64,000 bases of DNA from RUG714 sp964623515 (GCA_964623515.1 CAZURV010000008.1:1-64000), one strand, 5' to 3'; counted from the first letter of the stretch, positions 53,262-60,354 are shown. Notes: a model not told the origin generated them from the letters alone. A program made the numbers and translations.

Positions 53262-54026
53262 ATGAATTTTGCAAAAGTTTTGGCGGACGGAACGCTTTGG
53301 CAGATGTTGCTGAGCGGTTTTGCTTATACCGTCAGTTCAACTTTAATATCTCTTTGTATCGCACTGGTGCTTGGATTAATTTCATGCTTATTCGGCTTGA
53401 GCAATGTTAAAATACTGCGCGCACTAAATAAATTTTATCTTTGGCTTATCCGCGGTACCCCTATTCTCGTTCAGGCGTTTTATATTTATTTTGCGATGCC
53501 GCAACTTATTCAGTCGATAGGCAAAGGGATGTCCGGTAGTAGCATTGCTTTTTTTGCTATATGGGGAACAGCGTGGTCTAATTTCCGTATCTCTGCGTTT
53601 GCTGCGGGTGTAACAACGCTCTCGCTTAACGCAGGCGCCTATTTATCCGAAATATTTCGAGGAGGAATTTCTGCTATTGATAAAGGGCAGATGGAAGCGG
53701 CAAGAAGCCTCGGATTATCAAAAGCAAAGGCTATGCGCCGCGTTGTACTTCCGCAGGCCTTCAAAGTCTGCGTTCCGAGCGTTGTAAATCAGTTTATTAT
53801 TACTTTAAAAGATACATCAATCGTTTCCGTAATTGGATTTGCGGAAATCGTATATCAGGCAAAAATATATATCGGAAGAACCATGGATTCTTTCGCTACA
53901 TGGACTATTGTTGCGGTTTTCTATCTGTTGGTAGTATCCGTTCTCACTATGGTTTCAAACAGAGTTGAAAGGAGGCTGAGCACGGATGGGCAAAAAAACA
54001 AAAAGCCTGGACAAAAAACCGTATAA
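53262..54026 (+). CDS. Amino acid ABC transporter permease
   Basis: A 254-residue permease of the HisM/GlnP type with about five membrane helices. Typical segments are FYLWLIRGTPILVQAFYIYF and the coupling region DKGQMEAARSLGLSKAKAMR, then VVLPQAFKVCVPSVVNQFII. GGGAG lies about ten bases before the ATG. Its 3' end overlaps the ATPase gene by 41 bases. Confidence 0.93.
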   Translation: MNFAKVLADGTLWQMLLSGFAYTVSSTLISLCIALVLGLISCLFGLSNVKILRALNKFYLWLIRGTPILVQAFYIYFAMPQLIQSIGKGMSGSSIAFFAIWGTAWSNFRISAFAAGVTTLSLNAGAYLSEIFRGGISAIDKGQMEAARSLGLSKAKAMRRVVLPQAFKVCVPSVVNQFIITLKDTSIVSVIGFAEIVYQAKIYIGRTMDSFATWTIVAVFYLLVVSVLTMVSNRVERRLSTDGQKNKKPGQKTV

Positions 54027-54753
54027 ACATAAAATAAATGTTGTTGATCTTCATAAATATTTTGACGATTTGCAGGTGCTGAAGGGCATAGATGTTCAGA
54101 TAGATGAGGGAGAAGTCGTTTGTGTAATCGGTCCTTCGGGTTCGGGTAAATCTACTCTTTTGCGTTGTTTAAACCTTCTTGAAGAACCTACAAAAGGTAT
54201 CGTTGAAGTAGATGGTTATGTCGTCAACGATAAAAATTCGGATATAAATAAAATACGCGAAAATATCGGAATGGTTTTCCAGCATTTTAATCTTTTCCCG
54301 AATATGACGGCAAAACAGAATATTACAATGGCGCCTGTTGAACTAAAAAAAATGACCAAGGAAGACGCTGATAAAAAAGCACTTCAGCTTTTGGACAGAG
54401 TAGGCCTTGCAGATAAGGCAGACGTATATCCGCAGCAGCTTTCGGGCGGACAGAAACAGAGAGTGGCAATCGCACGCGCTCTTGCAATGAATCCTGATGT
54501 GATGATGTTTGACGAACCTACGTCCGCACTTGATCCCGAAATGGTAGGGGAGGTCCTTCAGGTTATGAAAGAGCTTGCCGCTCAGGGAATGACAATGGTT
54601 GTTGTAACGCATGAAATGGGATTTGCGCGTGAGGTTGCAGACCGTGTAATCTTTATGGCAGACGGATATATTATTGAAGAGGGAGTCCCCGAAGAAATAT
54701 TCTCCAATCCGAAAGATGAGCGTACAAAAGAATTTTTAAAATGCGTGCTTTAA
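53986..54753 (+). CDS. Amino acid ABC transporter ATP-binding protein
   Basis: A 255-residue importer ATPase of the GlnQ type. Walker A is VIGPSGSGKSTLLRCLNLL, the signature is LSGGQKQRVAIARALA and Walker B MMFDEPTSALDPEM, with VVTHEMGFAREVADRVIFM after it. The ATG used here overlaps the permease by 41 bases and has AAGGAGG about ten bases upstream; a later start in the basic N-terminus (KKTKSLDKKPYKHK) is possible but lacks such a site. A terminator follows. Confidence 0.94.
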   Translation: MGKKTKSLDKKPYKHKINVVDLHKYFDDLQVLKGIDVQIDEGEVVCVIGPSGSGKSTLLRCLNLLEEPTKGIVEVDGYVVNDKNSDINKIRENIGMVFQHFNLFPNMTAKQNITMAPVELKKMTKEDADKKALQLLDRVGLADKADVYPQQLSGGQKQRVAIARALAMNPDVMMFDEPTSALDPEMVGEVLQVMKELAAQGMTMVVVTHEMGFAREVADRVIFMADGYIIEEGVPEEIFSNPKDERTKEFLKCVL

Positions 54754-54771
54754 ATTATATTGGAATTATTT

Positions 54772-54804
54772 ACGGCTGTATCATTTTGATACTGCCGTTT
54801 TTTC
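54772..54804 (+). terminator. Terminator of the plus-strand ABC operon
   Basis: ACGGCTGTATC (54772-54782) pairs with GATACTGCCGT (54788-54798) apart from one T/T mismatch, followed by TTTTTTCT. Confidence 0.85.
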
Positions 54805-54899
54805 TGTTTTGTATTTAATCTGCCTCCGCCACTTCAAATAAAAATCAAACAATATCATATTTTAATCCGGCGAATAGGATATAAGAGGAGGTTTGGTTT

Positions 54900-55469
54900 A
54901 TGAAAAACAACAAACTAAGCAATGTATCCATAGATTATTTGTGCCGTTTTGAGTCAATACTCAGCGATATGATTCAGGGTATGACCGATGCAGAACTGAC
55001 GCAGAGCATTTCGCATAACTTTATCGTGCAGATGCTTCCGCATCACAGGGCGGCAATTAAAATGTCGGAAAATATCCTGCGTTTTACAACGAATGTATGT
55101 CTGCAGCATATTGCGGAGAATATTATTTTGGAGCAGACAAAGAGTATAAATGATCTGATGCATGTTCAGGAAATTTGTTCCGAAGCAGTTAACAGCGCTT
55201 CTGAAGTTAAGTTGTACATGAAAAAGAATGATAATATATTGAATGAAATGTTTTGCAGAATGAAAAGTGCTTCGCATTCAAATGAAGTTAACTGTGATTT
55301 TATGCAAGAAATGATTCCTCACCATTTTGGGGCTGTTAAAATGTCTGAAAATGCGCTGAAATACAGCATATGCGATCAGCTCCAACCGATTTTAAACAGC
55401 ATTATTCTTTTGCAGAAACGCGGAATTTGTCAAATGAATAATCTCTTGAAAAATATTGGATGCTGTTAA
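54900..55469 (+). CDS. DUF305-like protein with two copies of the domain core
   Basis: A 189-residue protein with two matching segments: FIVQMLPHHRAAIKMSENIL (about residues 41-60) and FMQEMIPHHFGAVKMSENAL (about 139-158). This His-His motif is the DUF305 core, a ferritin-like helical family often implicated in metal or copper handling. No signal peptide is present, unlike many secreted DUF305 proteins. About eight cysteines are spread through it, ending NIGCC. AGGAGG precedes the ATG. Metal binding is inference from family; the function is unproven. Confidence 0.75.
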   Translation: MKNNKLSNVSIDYLCRFESILSDMIQGMTDAELTQSISHNFIVQMLPHHRAAIKMSENILRFTTNVCLQHIAENIILEQTKSINDLMHVQEICSEAVNSASEVKLYMKKNDNILNEMFCRMKSASHSNEVNCDFMQEMIPHHFGAVKMSENALKYSICDQLQPILNSIILLQKRGICQMNNLLKNIGCC

Positions 55470-55502
55470 GGTGATATAGTTGTAACAACACTGCAGTGCA
55501 TA

Positions 55503-55541
55503 CCGGGCAAGCAGTTGTAAAAACTGCTTGCCTGGTGTTTG
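55503..55541 (+). terminator. Probable terminator after the DUF305 gene
   Basis: GGCAAGCAGTT (55506-55516) pairs with AACTGCTTGCC (55522-55532), with a weak T-rich tail (TGGTGTTTGT). Confidence 0.6.
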
Positions 55542-55583
55542 TCCGGCAATGCAAGGTTTGGTCCGGAATATTATTATTTTACT

Positions 55584-55758
55584 TATAACCTATTCGCCGA
55601 TGTCCCCGCCTCTTAGGCGGCAGGGCCCATTTCAGAATTTCAGCGGGAGTGATAATCTCCCCCACCGAAACCTGAGGAGCGAACGCTCCCTGCGCAGGTT
55701 GCAATCGTTCGCAAGCCCCATCTCAAGCGAGCTTGACGGAGCACTGCTCCGATTTAAA
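55584..55758 (+). repeat. Interspersed repeat, copy D (about 175 bp)
   Basis: Fourth copy, with the same TATAACCTATTCGCCGATG start and TGCTCCGATTTAAA end. The central hairpin is partly spoiled (CTCCCCCACCGAAA on its right arm). Followed after 57 bases by copy E. Confidence 0.9.
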
Positions 55759-55815
55759 AATATGCTGTCGGAGATAGAATCTTGCGATAATTCCGTTTTT
55801 GGCATATAATGTATT

Positions 55816-55997
55816 TATAACCTATTCGCCGATGTCCCCCGTCTCTTAGGGGGCAGGGTCCATTTTAGAATTTCAGAGCGGGAGTGATAATCTCCCCGCC
55901 GAAACCCTGAGGAGCGAACGCTCCCTGCGCGCAGGTTGCAATCGTTCGCAATCCCCGTTTCAAGCGAGCTTAACGGAGTACTGCTCCGATTTTAAAT
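55816..55997 (+). repeat. Interspersed repeat, copy E (about 182 bp)
   Basis: Fifth copy, in tandem with D. It carries small insertions, but the stems persist in altered form: CCCCC with GGGGG in the first hairpin and GCGGGAG with CTCCCCGC in the second. GGAGCG/CGCTCC is perfect. Confidence 0.88.
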
Positions 55998-56216
55998 TAT
56001 AGTTGTAGTTGGGGTTAAACCGGATTGGGATAAATAGGTTTTGAAAGGGGAAACTCTTTCTTATGCTTGTTTAAAAGTTTGGAAATGCGCGCATCCCAGC
56101 ATCTTAAACTGCGCCTGAAAAAATTTAGTCTTATCGTCCTGCATCTGCAATTGATTATTATCGGGCTTTTTTTCTTTGCTTAAACCTGATAAAGAAACAT
56201 AAAAAAGGAGAAGTTT
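55998..56216. other. Unassigned region before mutY
   Basis: About 220 bases of AT-rich sequence between repeat E and mutY. I see no ORF with a ribosome-binding site, no promoter above background and no stem worth naming. Together with repeats D and E it makes up the roughly 750-base space between the DUF305 gene and mutY. Confidence 0.5.
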
Positions 56217-57254
56217 TTGGAAACAAGCGATTGTATTTACAAGCAGTTACCTGATATGTTGTTGCCTTGGTACAAACAAAATGCGCGTGCACTGCCTTGG
56301 CGGCAAGACAGAGAGCCTTATCACATCTGGCTTTCGGAGATTATGCTTCAGCAGACGCGTGTGGAGGCAGTGAAGGCATATTATCTTCGCTTTTTAGAAC
56401 AGATTCCCAATATTTATGCTTTGGCAAAAGCACCTGAAAGTCAGCTTTTTAAATTGTGGGAAGGGCTGGGTTACTATAATCGCGCGCGTAATCTGCAAAA
56501 AGCGGCACGCATGATTGAAACGCAGTACAGCGGGCATTTTCCCGATCGGTATGAGGATATCCGTGCTTTGCCGGGTATCGGACCATACACCGCAGGCGCT
56601 GTTGCTTCCATTTGTTTTAACCTGCCTTACGCAGCCGTAGATGGAAATGTACTGCGTTTTATCACGCGCATAACCGAAAACGATGCACCTATTGATCGCA
56701 TAAAAACAAAAACCGAGATTGCCGCTCAACTTGAAAAAGTGTATCCGAAAAACGGGTGCGGGCAATTTACGCAGGCGTTAATGGAACTGGGTGCAACGGT
56801 TTGCACACCCCAGTCACCTAAATGTTCCGGTTGCCCGATGAATACTTCCTGCCGCGCATATGCCCACGGAACAGTACAGCAGTATCCGGTAAAGCAACCG
56901 AAAAAGGATAAACGTTTGGAAGAACGCACTGTATTTTTACTGCAATGCGGAGATGAATACGCTCTAAAGAAACGCACCGAAAACGGTTTGCTGTCCGGAT
57001 TATGGCAGTTGCCGAATGTCCTCGGTAAAATGGATGTTCAGCAAGCGATGCAAACTGCCTGCGCCTTTGGCGTTCAGCCGGTTGAACTATGTAAAGAGCT
57101 GCACCGGGTTCATATTTTTACGCACATAAAGTGGAAGATGACATGTTATCACATTTTATGTTCTGAAAAATCAGCTGATTTTGTTTGGGCAACTGTGCAG
57201 GAGATTCGGCGCACTTATGCACTGCCGACTGCATTTCGTTGTTTCTTTGATTAA
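56217..57254 (+). CDS. mutY: A/G-specific adenine glycosylase
   Basis: Removes adenine mispaired with 8-oxoguanine. The 345-residue protein has the helix-hairpin-helix LPGIGPYTAGAVASICF (about residues 120-136), the catalytic aspartate region AAVDGNVLRFITRI, and the 4Fe-4S ligands in CTPQSPKCSGCPMNTSC (about 198-214). The Nudix-like C-terminal domain that reads 8-oxoG is present with WQLPNVLG. The start is a TTG with AAAAAGGAG about seven bases upstream. Full length with no damage. It sits at the edge of an accessory region: repeats D and E before it and a direct-repeat-bounded insert after it. Confidence 0.95.
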   Translation: METSDCIYKQLPDMLLPWYKQNARALPWRQDREPYHIWLSEIMLQQTRVEAVKAYYLRFLEQIPNIYALAKAPESQLFKLWEGLGYYNRARNLQKAARMIETQYSGHFPDRYEDIRALPGIGPYTAGAVASICFNLPYAAVDGNVLRFITRITENDAPIDRIKTKTEIAAQLEKVYPKNGCGQFTQALMELGATVCTPQSPKCSGCPMNTSCRAYAHGTVQQYPVKQPKKDKRLEERTVFLLQCGDEYALKKRTENGLLSGLWQLPNVLGKMDVQQAMQTACAFGVQPVELCKELHRVHIFTHIKWKMTCYHILCSEKSADFVWATVQEIRRTYALPTAFRCFFD

Positions 57255-57262
57255 AAATACGG

Positions 57263-57333
57263 AAAACCGCATAACAACGTCATTTGCAAACATTTTGCGT
57301 ATAATAAAAAAGCAGTTGAAAAACTGCTTTTTT
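57263..57333. repeat. Direct repeat, left copy (71 bp, contains terminator)
   Basis: Matches 58614-58684 at about 65 of 71 positions, at a constant offset of 1351 bases. Its 3' half is a perfect symmetric stem, AAAAAAGCAGTT with AACTGCTTTTTT (57306-57333), that can terminate in both directions and would serve mutY. Confidence 0.9.
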
Positions 57334-57347
57334 GTGGGATGCGTCAA

Positions 57348-57473
57348 ATGAAACAAGATAATAAAGCATCAAGCTTGCTTGATAAGTTAATAAAATCGTT
57401 GGCTGCCATAAAATTCTGTTGCATACTGAAAGAACTTTCTTTAAAACAACAGAGGGTATTTTTGGGCAAATGA
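57348..57473 (+). CDS. Possible small ORF (41 aa) after the left direct repeat
   Basis: An open frame of 41 codons starting ATGAAACAAGATAAT, encoding a basic helical-looking peptide (SSLLDKLIKSLAAIKFCC). It follows the left repeat directly, has only a weak upstream GGGA and no clear promoter, so it could be chance. It lies inside the repeat-bounded segment. Confidence 0.25.
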   Translation: MKQDNKASSLLDKLIKSLAAIKFCCILKELSLKQQRVFLGK

Positions 57474-57495
57474 ATAAAAAGAAATCTAAAAACAA

Positions 57496-57861
57496 TCAGT
57501 TATTTTCTTTATCACGTGCAAAAGATTCGGCGTAATCAAAAATTTTTTTCCTGCTTTGTTCATCGGCGCTTAAATATTCCGCGAGTATTTTCGCGTCTAA
57601 TTCAGTAAGCTCAAAAGCTTGCGCAATTGCAGTACCTAATTTTTCCATTGGGTTATTGGGCGTGGCAGGTTTTCTGCCGAGCAAATAATCGGTTGTTACG
57701 CCGAACAGGTCAGCGAGCTTGACAATCGTATTGCCCTTTGGCTCTCGATTTCCTTGTTCATAATTTTTATATGCAGACTGCACAACACCGATAGCGTCAG
57801 CAACATTCTGTTGTGTCATACCGCTTTTACGGCGTGCGAGTTTTAAATTTTCTGTATTCAC
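57496..57861 (-). CDS. XRE/Cro-cI family transcriptional regulator
   Basis: A 121-residue repressor with an N-terminal helix-turn-helix (ARRKSGMTQQNVADAIGVVQ, then SAYKNYEQGNREPKGNTIVK; residues about 8-47) followed by ADLFGVTTDYLLGRKPA, the usual phage-repressor-type HTH_3 arrangement, and a short acidic C-terminal region. I use the GTG at 57861, with AAAGGAAG ten bases upstream, rather than the upstream in-frame ATG, which lies in the ribosome-binding and promoter region. A promoter with an operator on its -10 (57888-57916) suggests autorepression. It is divergent from the small ORFs, the layout of a lysogeny or element-maintenance switch. Confidence 0.9.
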   Translation of the reverse strand: MNTENLKLARRKSGMTQQNVADAIGVVQSAYKNYEQGNREPKGNTIVKLADLFGVTTDYLLGRKPATPNNPMEKLGTAIAQAFELTELDAKILAEYLSADEQSRKKIFDYAESFARDKENN

Positions 57862-57887
57862 GATAAAACACTTCCTTTCTGTAAAAA

Positions 57888-57984
57888 AAAATAGCACAAA
57901 ATGAAACCGTAGTCAAGCAGTATGACAAGATAAAAGGTACAATTTGTGCACTTTAAACAAAAAAATAAAAGTTCATTTTGTGCT
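57888..57984. promoter_or_regulatory. XRE promoter and repressor operator sites
   Basis: Minus-strand TTGACT (57911-57916) and TATTTT (57888-57893), spacer 17, drive the xre gene. AGCACAAAATGAA (57893-57905) overlaps the -10 and recurs perfectly inverted at 57972-57984. A third half-site-like TTTGTGC occurs at 57953-57959. These are candidate operators for the divergent regulator. Confidence 0.65.
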
Positions 57985-58003
57985 CTTTTTAGTAATGAAT
58001 TAG

Positions 58004-58032
58004 TTGTCAAAGTATTCAATAAGTGCTATTAT
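58004..58032 (+). promoter_or_regulatory. Divergent promoter for the small ORFs
   Basis: TTGTCA (58004-58009) and TATTAT (58027-58032), spacer 17, with transcription expected from about 58039 into the micro-ORFs. Confidence 0.55.
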
Positions 58033-58090
58033 ATAAGCGTTGAGAGACACGAAATAAATACTCAACTAATACATAAAATGAGCAAATCAA

Positions 58091-58207
58091 ATGAGTGGTA
58101 AAAAGAAAAGCAGTAACCAAGACCCAATCTCAATCATCGTCCTGGTTACCGCAATCCTAAATCTCATTGAAGTTTTGAGTGAAATAATCAAAAAACTTCT
58201 TGAGTAA
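58091..58207 (+). CDS. Small single-span membrane peptide (38 aa)
   Basis: A 38-residue ORF: a basic, polar N-terminus (MSGKKKSSNQD) then one hydrophobic helix (ISIIVLVTAILNLIEVLSEI) and IKKLLE. It is too short for normal gene callers. No good Shine-Dalgarno is visible. It follows the promoter at 58004-58032, divergent from xre. The size and architecture recall small toxin-like or holin-like membrane peptides, but I do not recognise the family. A tiny overlapping frame (7 codons from 58078) precedes it. Confidence 0.5.
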   Translation: MSGKKKSSNQDPISIIVLVTAILNLIEVLSEIIKKLLE

Positions 58208-58290
58208 GGTGAGGGGCATAAGCCCCAAGCCCTATAGAAAGGATACAATATTTTACGCGCATTGTCAATAGATAAGGAAAGGAGAATACC

Positions 58291-58377
58291 ATGTTAAGCT
58301 GGATTTTAGATGTTATTCAGATTGTGTTGGATATAACAGTAATCGTTTTAATTATCGGAACATGGAAAAAGAAGTAA
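58291..58377 (+). CDS. Small single-span membrane peptide (28 aa)
   Basis: A 28-residue ORF that is mostly one membrane helix (WILDVIQIVLDITVIVLIIG) with a basic end TWKKK. It has an excellent Shine-Dalgarno (AAAGGAG, seven bases before the ATG), so it is very likely translated. The 20-codon ORF follows 13 bases after its stop. Function unknown; type I toxin-like or regulatory membrane peptide are options. Confidence 0.6.
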   Translation: MLSWILDVIQIVLDITVIVLIIGTWKKK

Positions 58378-58390
58378 ACGGAGGTACATT

Positions 58391-58453
58391 ATGGATATTA
58401 AGAAAATAGATGAATTTATCAAGCTCATGACAAGTTCGACAGAAAAAGAATAA
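58391..58453 (+). CDS. Small ORF (20 aa)
   Basis: A 20-residue soluble peptide (MDIKKIDEFIKLMTSSTEKE) with a strong GGAGG seven bases before the ATG, 13 bases downstream of the membrane peptide. The consecutive ribosome-binding sites argue that both are translated from one transcript. No family recognised. Confidence 0.5.
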   Translation: MDIKKIDEFIKLMTSSTEKE

Positions 58454-58480
58454 AAAGAAATGCTTTTCCTGATTATTGGT

Positions 58481-58518
58481 GTGAACTACCCCGACTTCTA
58501 GAAGTCGGGGTAGTTCAC
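58481..58518. repeat. 38-bp perfect palindrome, IS200/IS605-end-like hairpin
   Basis: A perfect palindrome over 38 bases, from GTGAACTACCCCGACTTC to its exact complement with no unpaired loop base in DNA. GC-rich hairpins with an ACCCCGACTT core and a TAGTTCA edge resemble the subterminal hairpins of IS200/IS605-type elements. No transposase or tnpB is present in the window. Confidence 0.75.
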
Positions 58519-58613
58519 TGTAACACTGCAATGTTCTGCAAAGCAAAGAGTTAGTTTATTTTAAATAATTTCTATGTATTTTGAAAAATATGCCGAAAAT
58601 TCGCAAAACAACA

Positions 58614-58687
58614 AAAATCGCATAACAGCGTCATTTAAGAACGTTTTGCGTATAATAAAAAAGCAGTTGAAAAACTGCTTTTTTTTT
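58614..58687. repeat. Direct repeat, right copy (contains tRNA-Ser terminator)
   Basis: Copy of 57263-57333 with six mismatches. The stem AAAAAAGCAGTT/AACTGCTTTTTT (58657-58684) abuts the 3' CCA end of tRNA-Ser and is its terminator on the minus strand. Confidence 0.9.
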
Positions 58688-58779
58688 GGCGGAGAGCAAG
58701 GGATTCGAACCCTCGAATAGGCTGTAACCCATTACACGATTTCCAATCGTGCTCCTTCGGCCAGCTCGGACAACTCTCC
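58687..58779 (-). tRNA. tRNA-Ser (anticodon GGA)
   Basis: Reading the minus strand: acceptor GGAGAGT pairing with GCTCTCC (one G-U), a D-arm GTCCGAGCTGGCCGAAGGA, anticodon stem ACGAT/ATCGT around TTGGAAA with anticodon GGA, a long variable arm as in class II serine tRNAs, and the T-arm GGGTTCGAATCCC. The discriminator is G and the CCA end is encoded. A TTGATT-17-TATAAT promoter lies upstream, and a terminator starts right after CCA. Confidence 0.97.
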
Positions 58780-58801
58780 GTATATATCCTGCCGATAAGA
58801 T

Positions 58802-58830
58802 ATTATACATAAATTGAAATGAAAAATCAA
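58802..58830 (-). promoter_or_regulatory. Promoter of tRNA-Ser
   Basis: Minus-strand TTGATT (58825-58830) and TATAAT (58802-58807), spacer 17, about 23 bases ahead of the tRNA 5' end. Confidence 0.7.
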
Positions 58831-58868
58831 CATAATTTTAATAAGATTGAAAAAATTTATCATTTCTC

Positions 58869-58897
58869 TTGATTACAATTATTTTGCTTGCTATACT
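58869..58897 (+). promoter_or_regulatory. Promoter of asnS
   Basis: TTGATT (58869-58874) and TATACT (58892-58897), spacer 17. The transcription start expected near 58904 excludes the earlier in-frame ATG at 58900. Confidence 0.55.
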
Positions 58898-58959
58898 AAT
58901 TGATATGTGATTACAGATTTAACCTGATTAGGCATAAAACAAAAGGGAAGGCAGATTTA

Positions 58960-60354
58960 ATGAAAAGAATAGAAATCATAAAAATTATTCAAAATCCGGA
59001 AGATTTTGCGGATAAAACAGTAACTGTATGCGGCTGGGCGCGTTCTCTTCGAGACAGTAAGTCTATAGGTTTTCTGCACCTTAATGACGGAAGCTGTTTT
59101 ACATCGCTTCAGGCAGTTTTGTATGAGTCTGTTTTAAGCAATTACAAGGATATTATTTCTCAGAATACGGGTGCGGCGTTCAGGATAACGGGTACTCTTG
59201 TTCTTACACCCGATGCAAAACAGCCTTTTGAAATAAGGGCGGAAAAGGCTGAGTGTATAGGAGAGTCAACGCCTGATTATCCTCTCCAGAAAAAACGTCA
59301 TACCAAAGAATATTTGCGTACCATTGCGCATCTTCGCCCGCGAACAAATCTTTACGGAGCCGCTTTCAGAGTAAGAAACGCGGCGGCATATGCAATCCAT
59401 AATTTTTTCCAGGAAAACGGTTTTATTTATGCACACACTCCATTGATTTCCGCTTCGGACTGCGAAGGTGCAGGAAAAATGTTCAGGGTAACAACTTTAA
59501 ATTTGGAAGATGTGCCGAAAAATGAAGACGGCACTGTTGATTATTCCAAGGACTTTTTTGAAAAACCTACCGCTCTTACAGTTTCCGGACAGCTTCAGGG
59601 AGAATGTATGGCTCTGGCATTCGGCAAGATATACACATTCGGCCCGACGTTTCGCGCCGAAAGGTCATACACAGGGCGTCATGCGGCTGAATTTTGGATG
59701 ATAGAACCTGAAATTGCATTCGCAGACCTTGAAGAAAATATGGATATTGCGGAAAAAATGCTGAAGTATGTTCTAAAATATATTATGGAATCTTGCACTG
59801 ACGATATCGATTTTCTGAATCAATTTGTTGATAAAGGGCTTAAAGAACGTCTGAACGGAATCATAAACTCTGATTTTGAGCGTATTACTTATACCGAAGC
59901 GATAAAAATGCTCGAAAAACATAATGATGATTTTGAATATAAAGTTGAATGGGGAACAGACCTGCAAACCGAGCACGAACGCTTTTTAACGGAAAAAGCG
60001 TTTAAAAAGCCTGTTTTTGTTACCGACTATCCGAAAGAGATTAAGGCTTTTTATATGCGCTTGAATGACGACGGAAAAACTGTTGCCGCAGTTGACTGTC
60101 TTGTGCCGGGAATTGGTGAAATAATCGGTGGAAGCCAGCGTGAGGAACGACTTGATGTTTTGACTGCAAGAATGAATGAGTTGGGACTGAATAAGGAAGA
60201 TTACGGATGGTATCTTGATTTGAGGCGGTTCGGCGGTGTTCAGCATTCGGGATTCGGTCTCGGATTTGAAAGACTGATTATGTATGCAACGGGAATAGAC
60301 AATATTCGTGATGTTATTCCTTTCCCAAGAACAACGGGAAACTGCGAAATTTAA
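58960..60354 (+). CDS. asnS: Asparaginyl-tRNA synthetase
   Basis: Charges tRNA-Asn. The 464-residue class IIb enzyme begins with an OB-fold anticodon-binding domain (VTVCGWARSLRDSKSIGFLH) and has motif 2 region FGPTFRAERSYTGRHAAEFW and motif 3 near the C-terminus, GFGLGFERLIMYATG, followed by IRDVIPFPRTTG. The start is the ATG at 58960 (KRIEIIKIIQNPEDF), with GGGAAGG upstream. AsnRS is favoured over AspRS by EFWMIEPEIAFADL, and no GAD domain is present. GNAT follows about 50 bases later. Confidence 0.96.
   Translation: MKRIEIIKIIQNPEDFADKTVTVCGWARSLRDSKSIGFLHLNDGSCFTSLQAVLYESVLSNYKDIISQNTGAAFRITGTLVLTPDAKQPFEIRAEKAECIGESTPDYPLQKKRHTKEYLRTIAHLRPRTNLYGAAFRVRNAAAYAIHNFFQENGFIYAHTPLISASDCEGAGKMFRVTTLNLEDVPKNEDGTVDYSKDFFEKPTALTVSGQLQGECMALAFGKIYTFGPTFRAERSYTGRHAAEFWMIEPEIAFADLEENMDIAEKMLKYVLKYIMESCTDDIDFLNQFVDKGLKERLNGIINSDFERITYTEAIKMLEKHNDDFEYKVEWGTDLQTEHERFLTEKAFKKPVFVTDYPKEIKAFYMRLNDDGKTVAAVDCLVPGIGEIIGGSQREERLDVLTARMNELGLNKEDYGWYLDLRRFGGVQHSGFGLGFERLIMYATGIDNIRDVIPFPRTTGNCEI

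Noticed and set aside
57300..57305. TATAAT in the direct repeat as a promoter for the 41-codon ORF
   Set aside because: The -35 region is poor and a terminator stem follows directly, so transcription into the ORF is unlikely from here.
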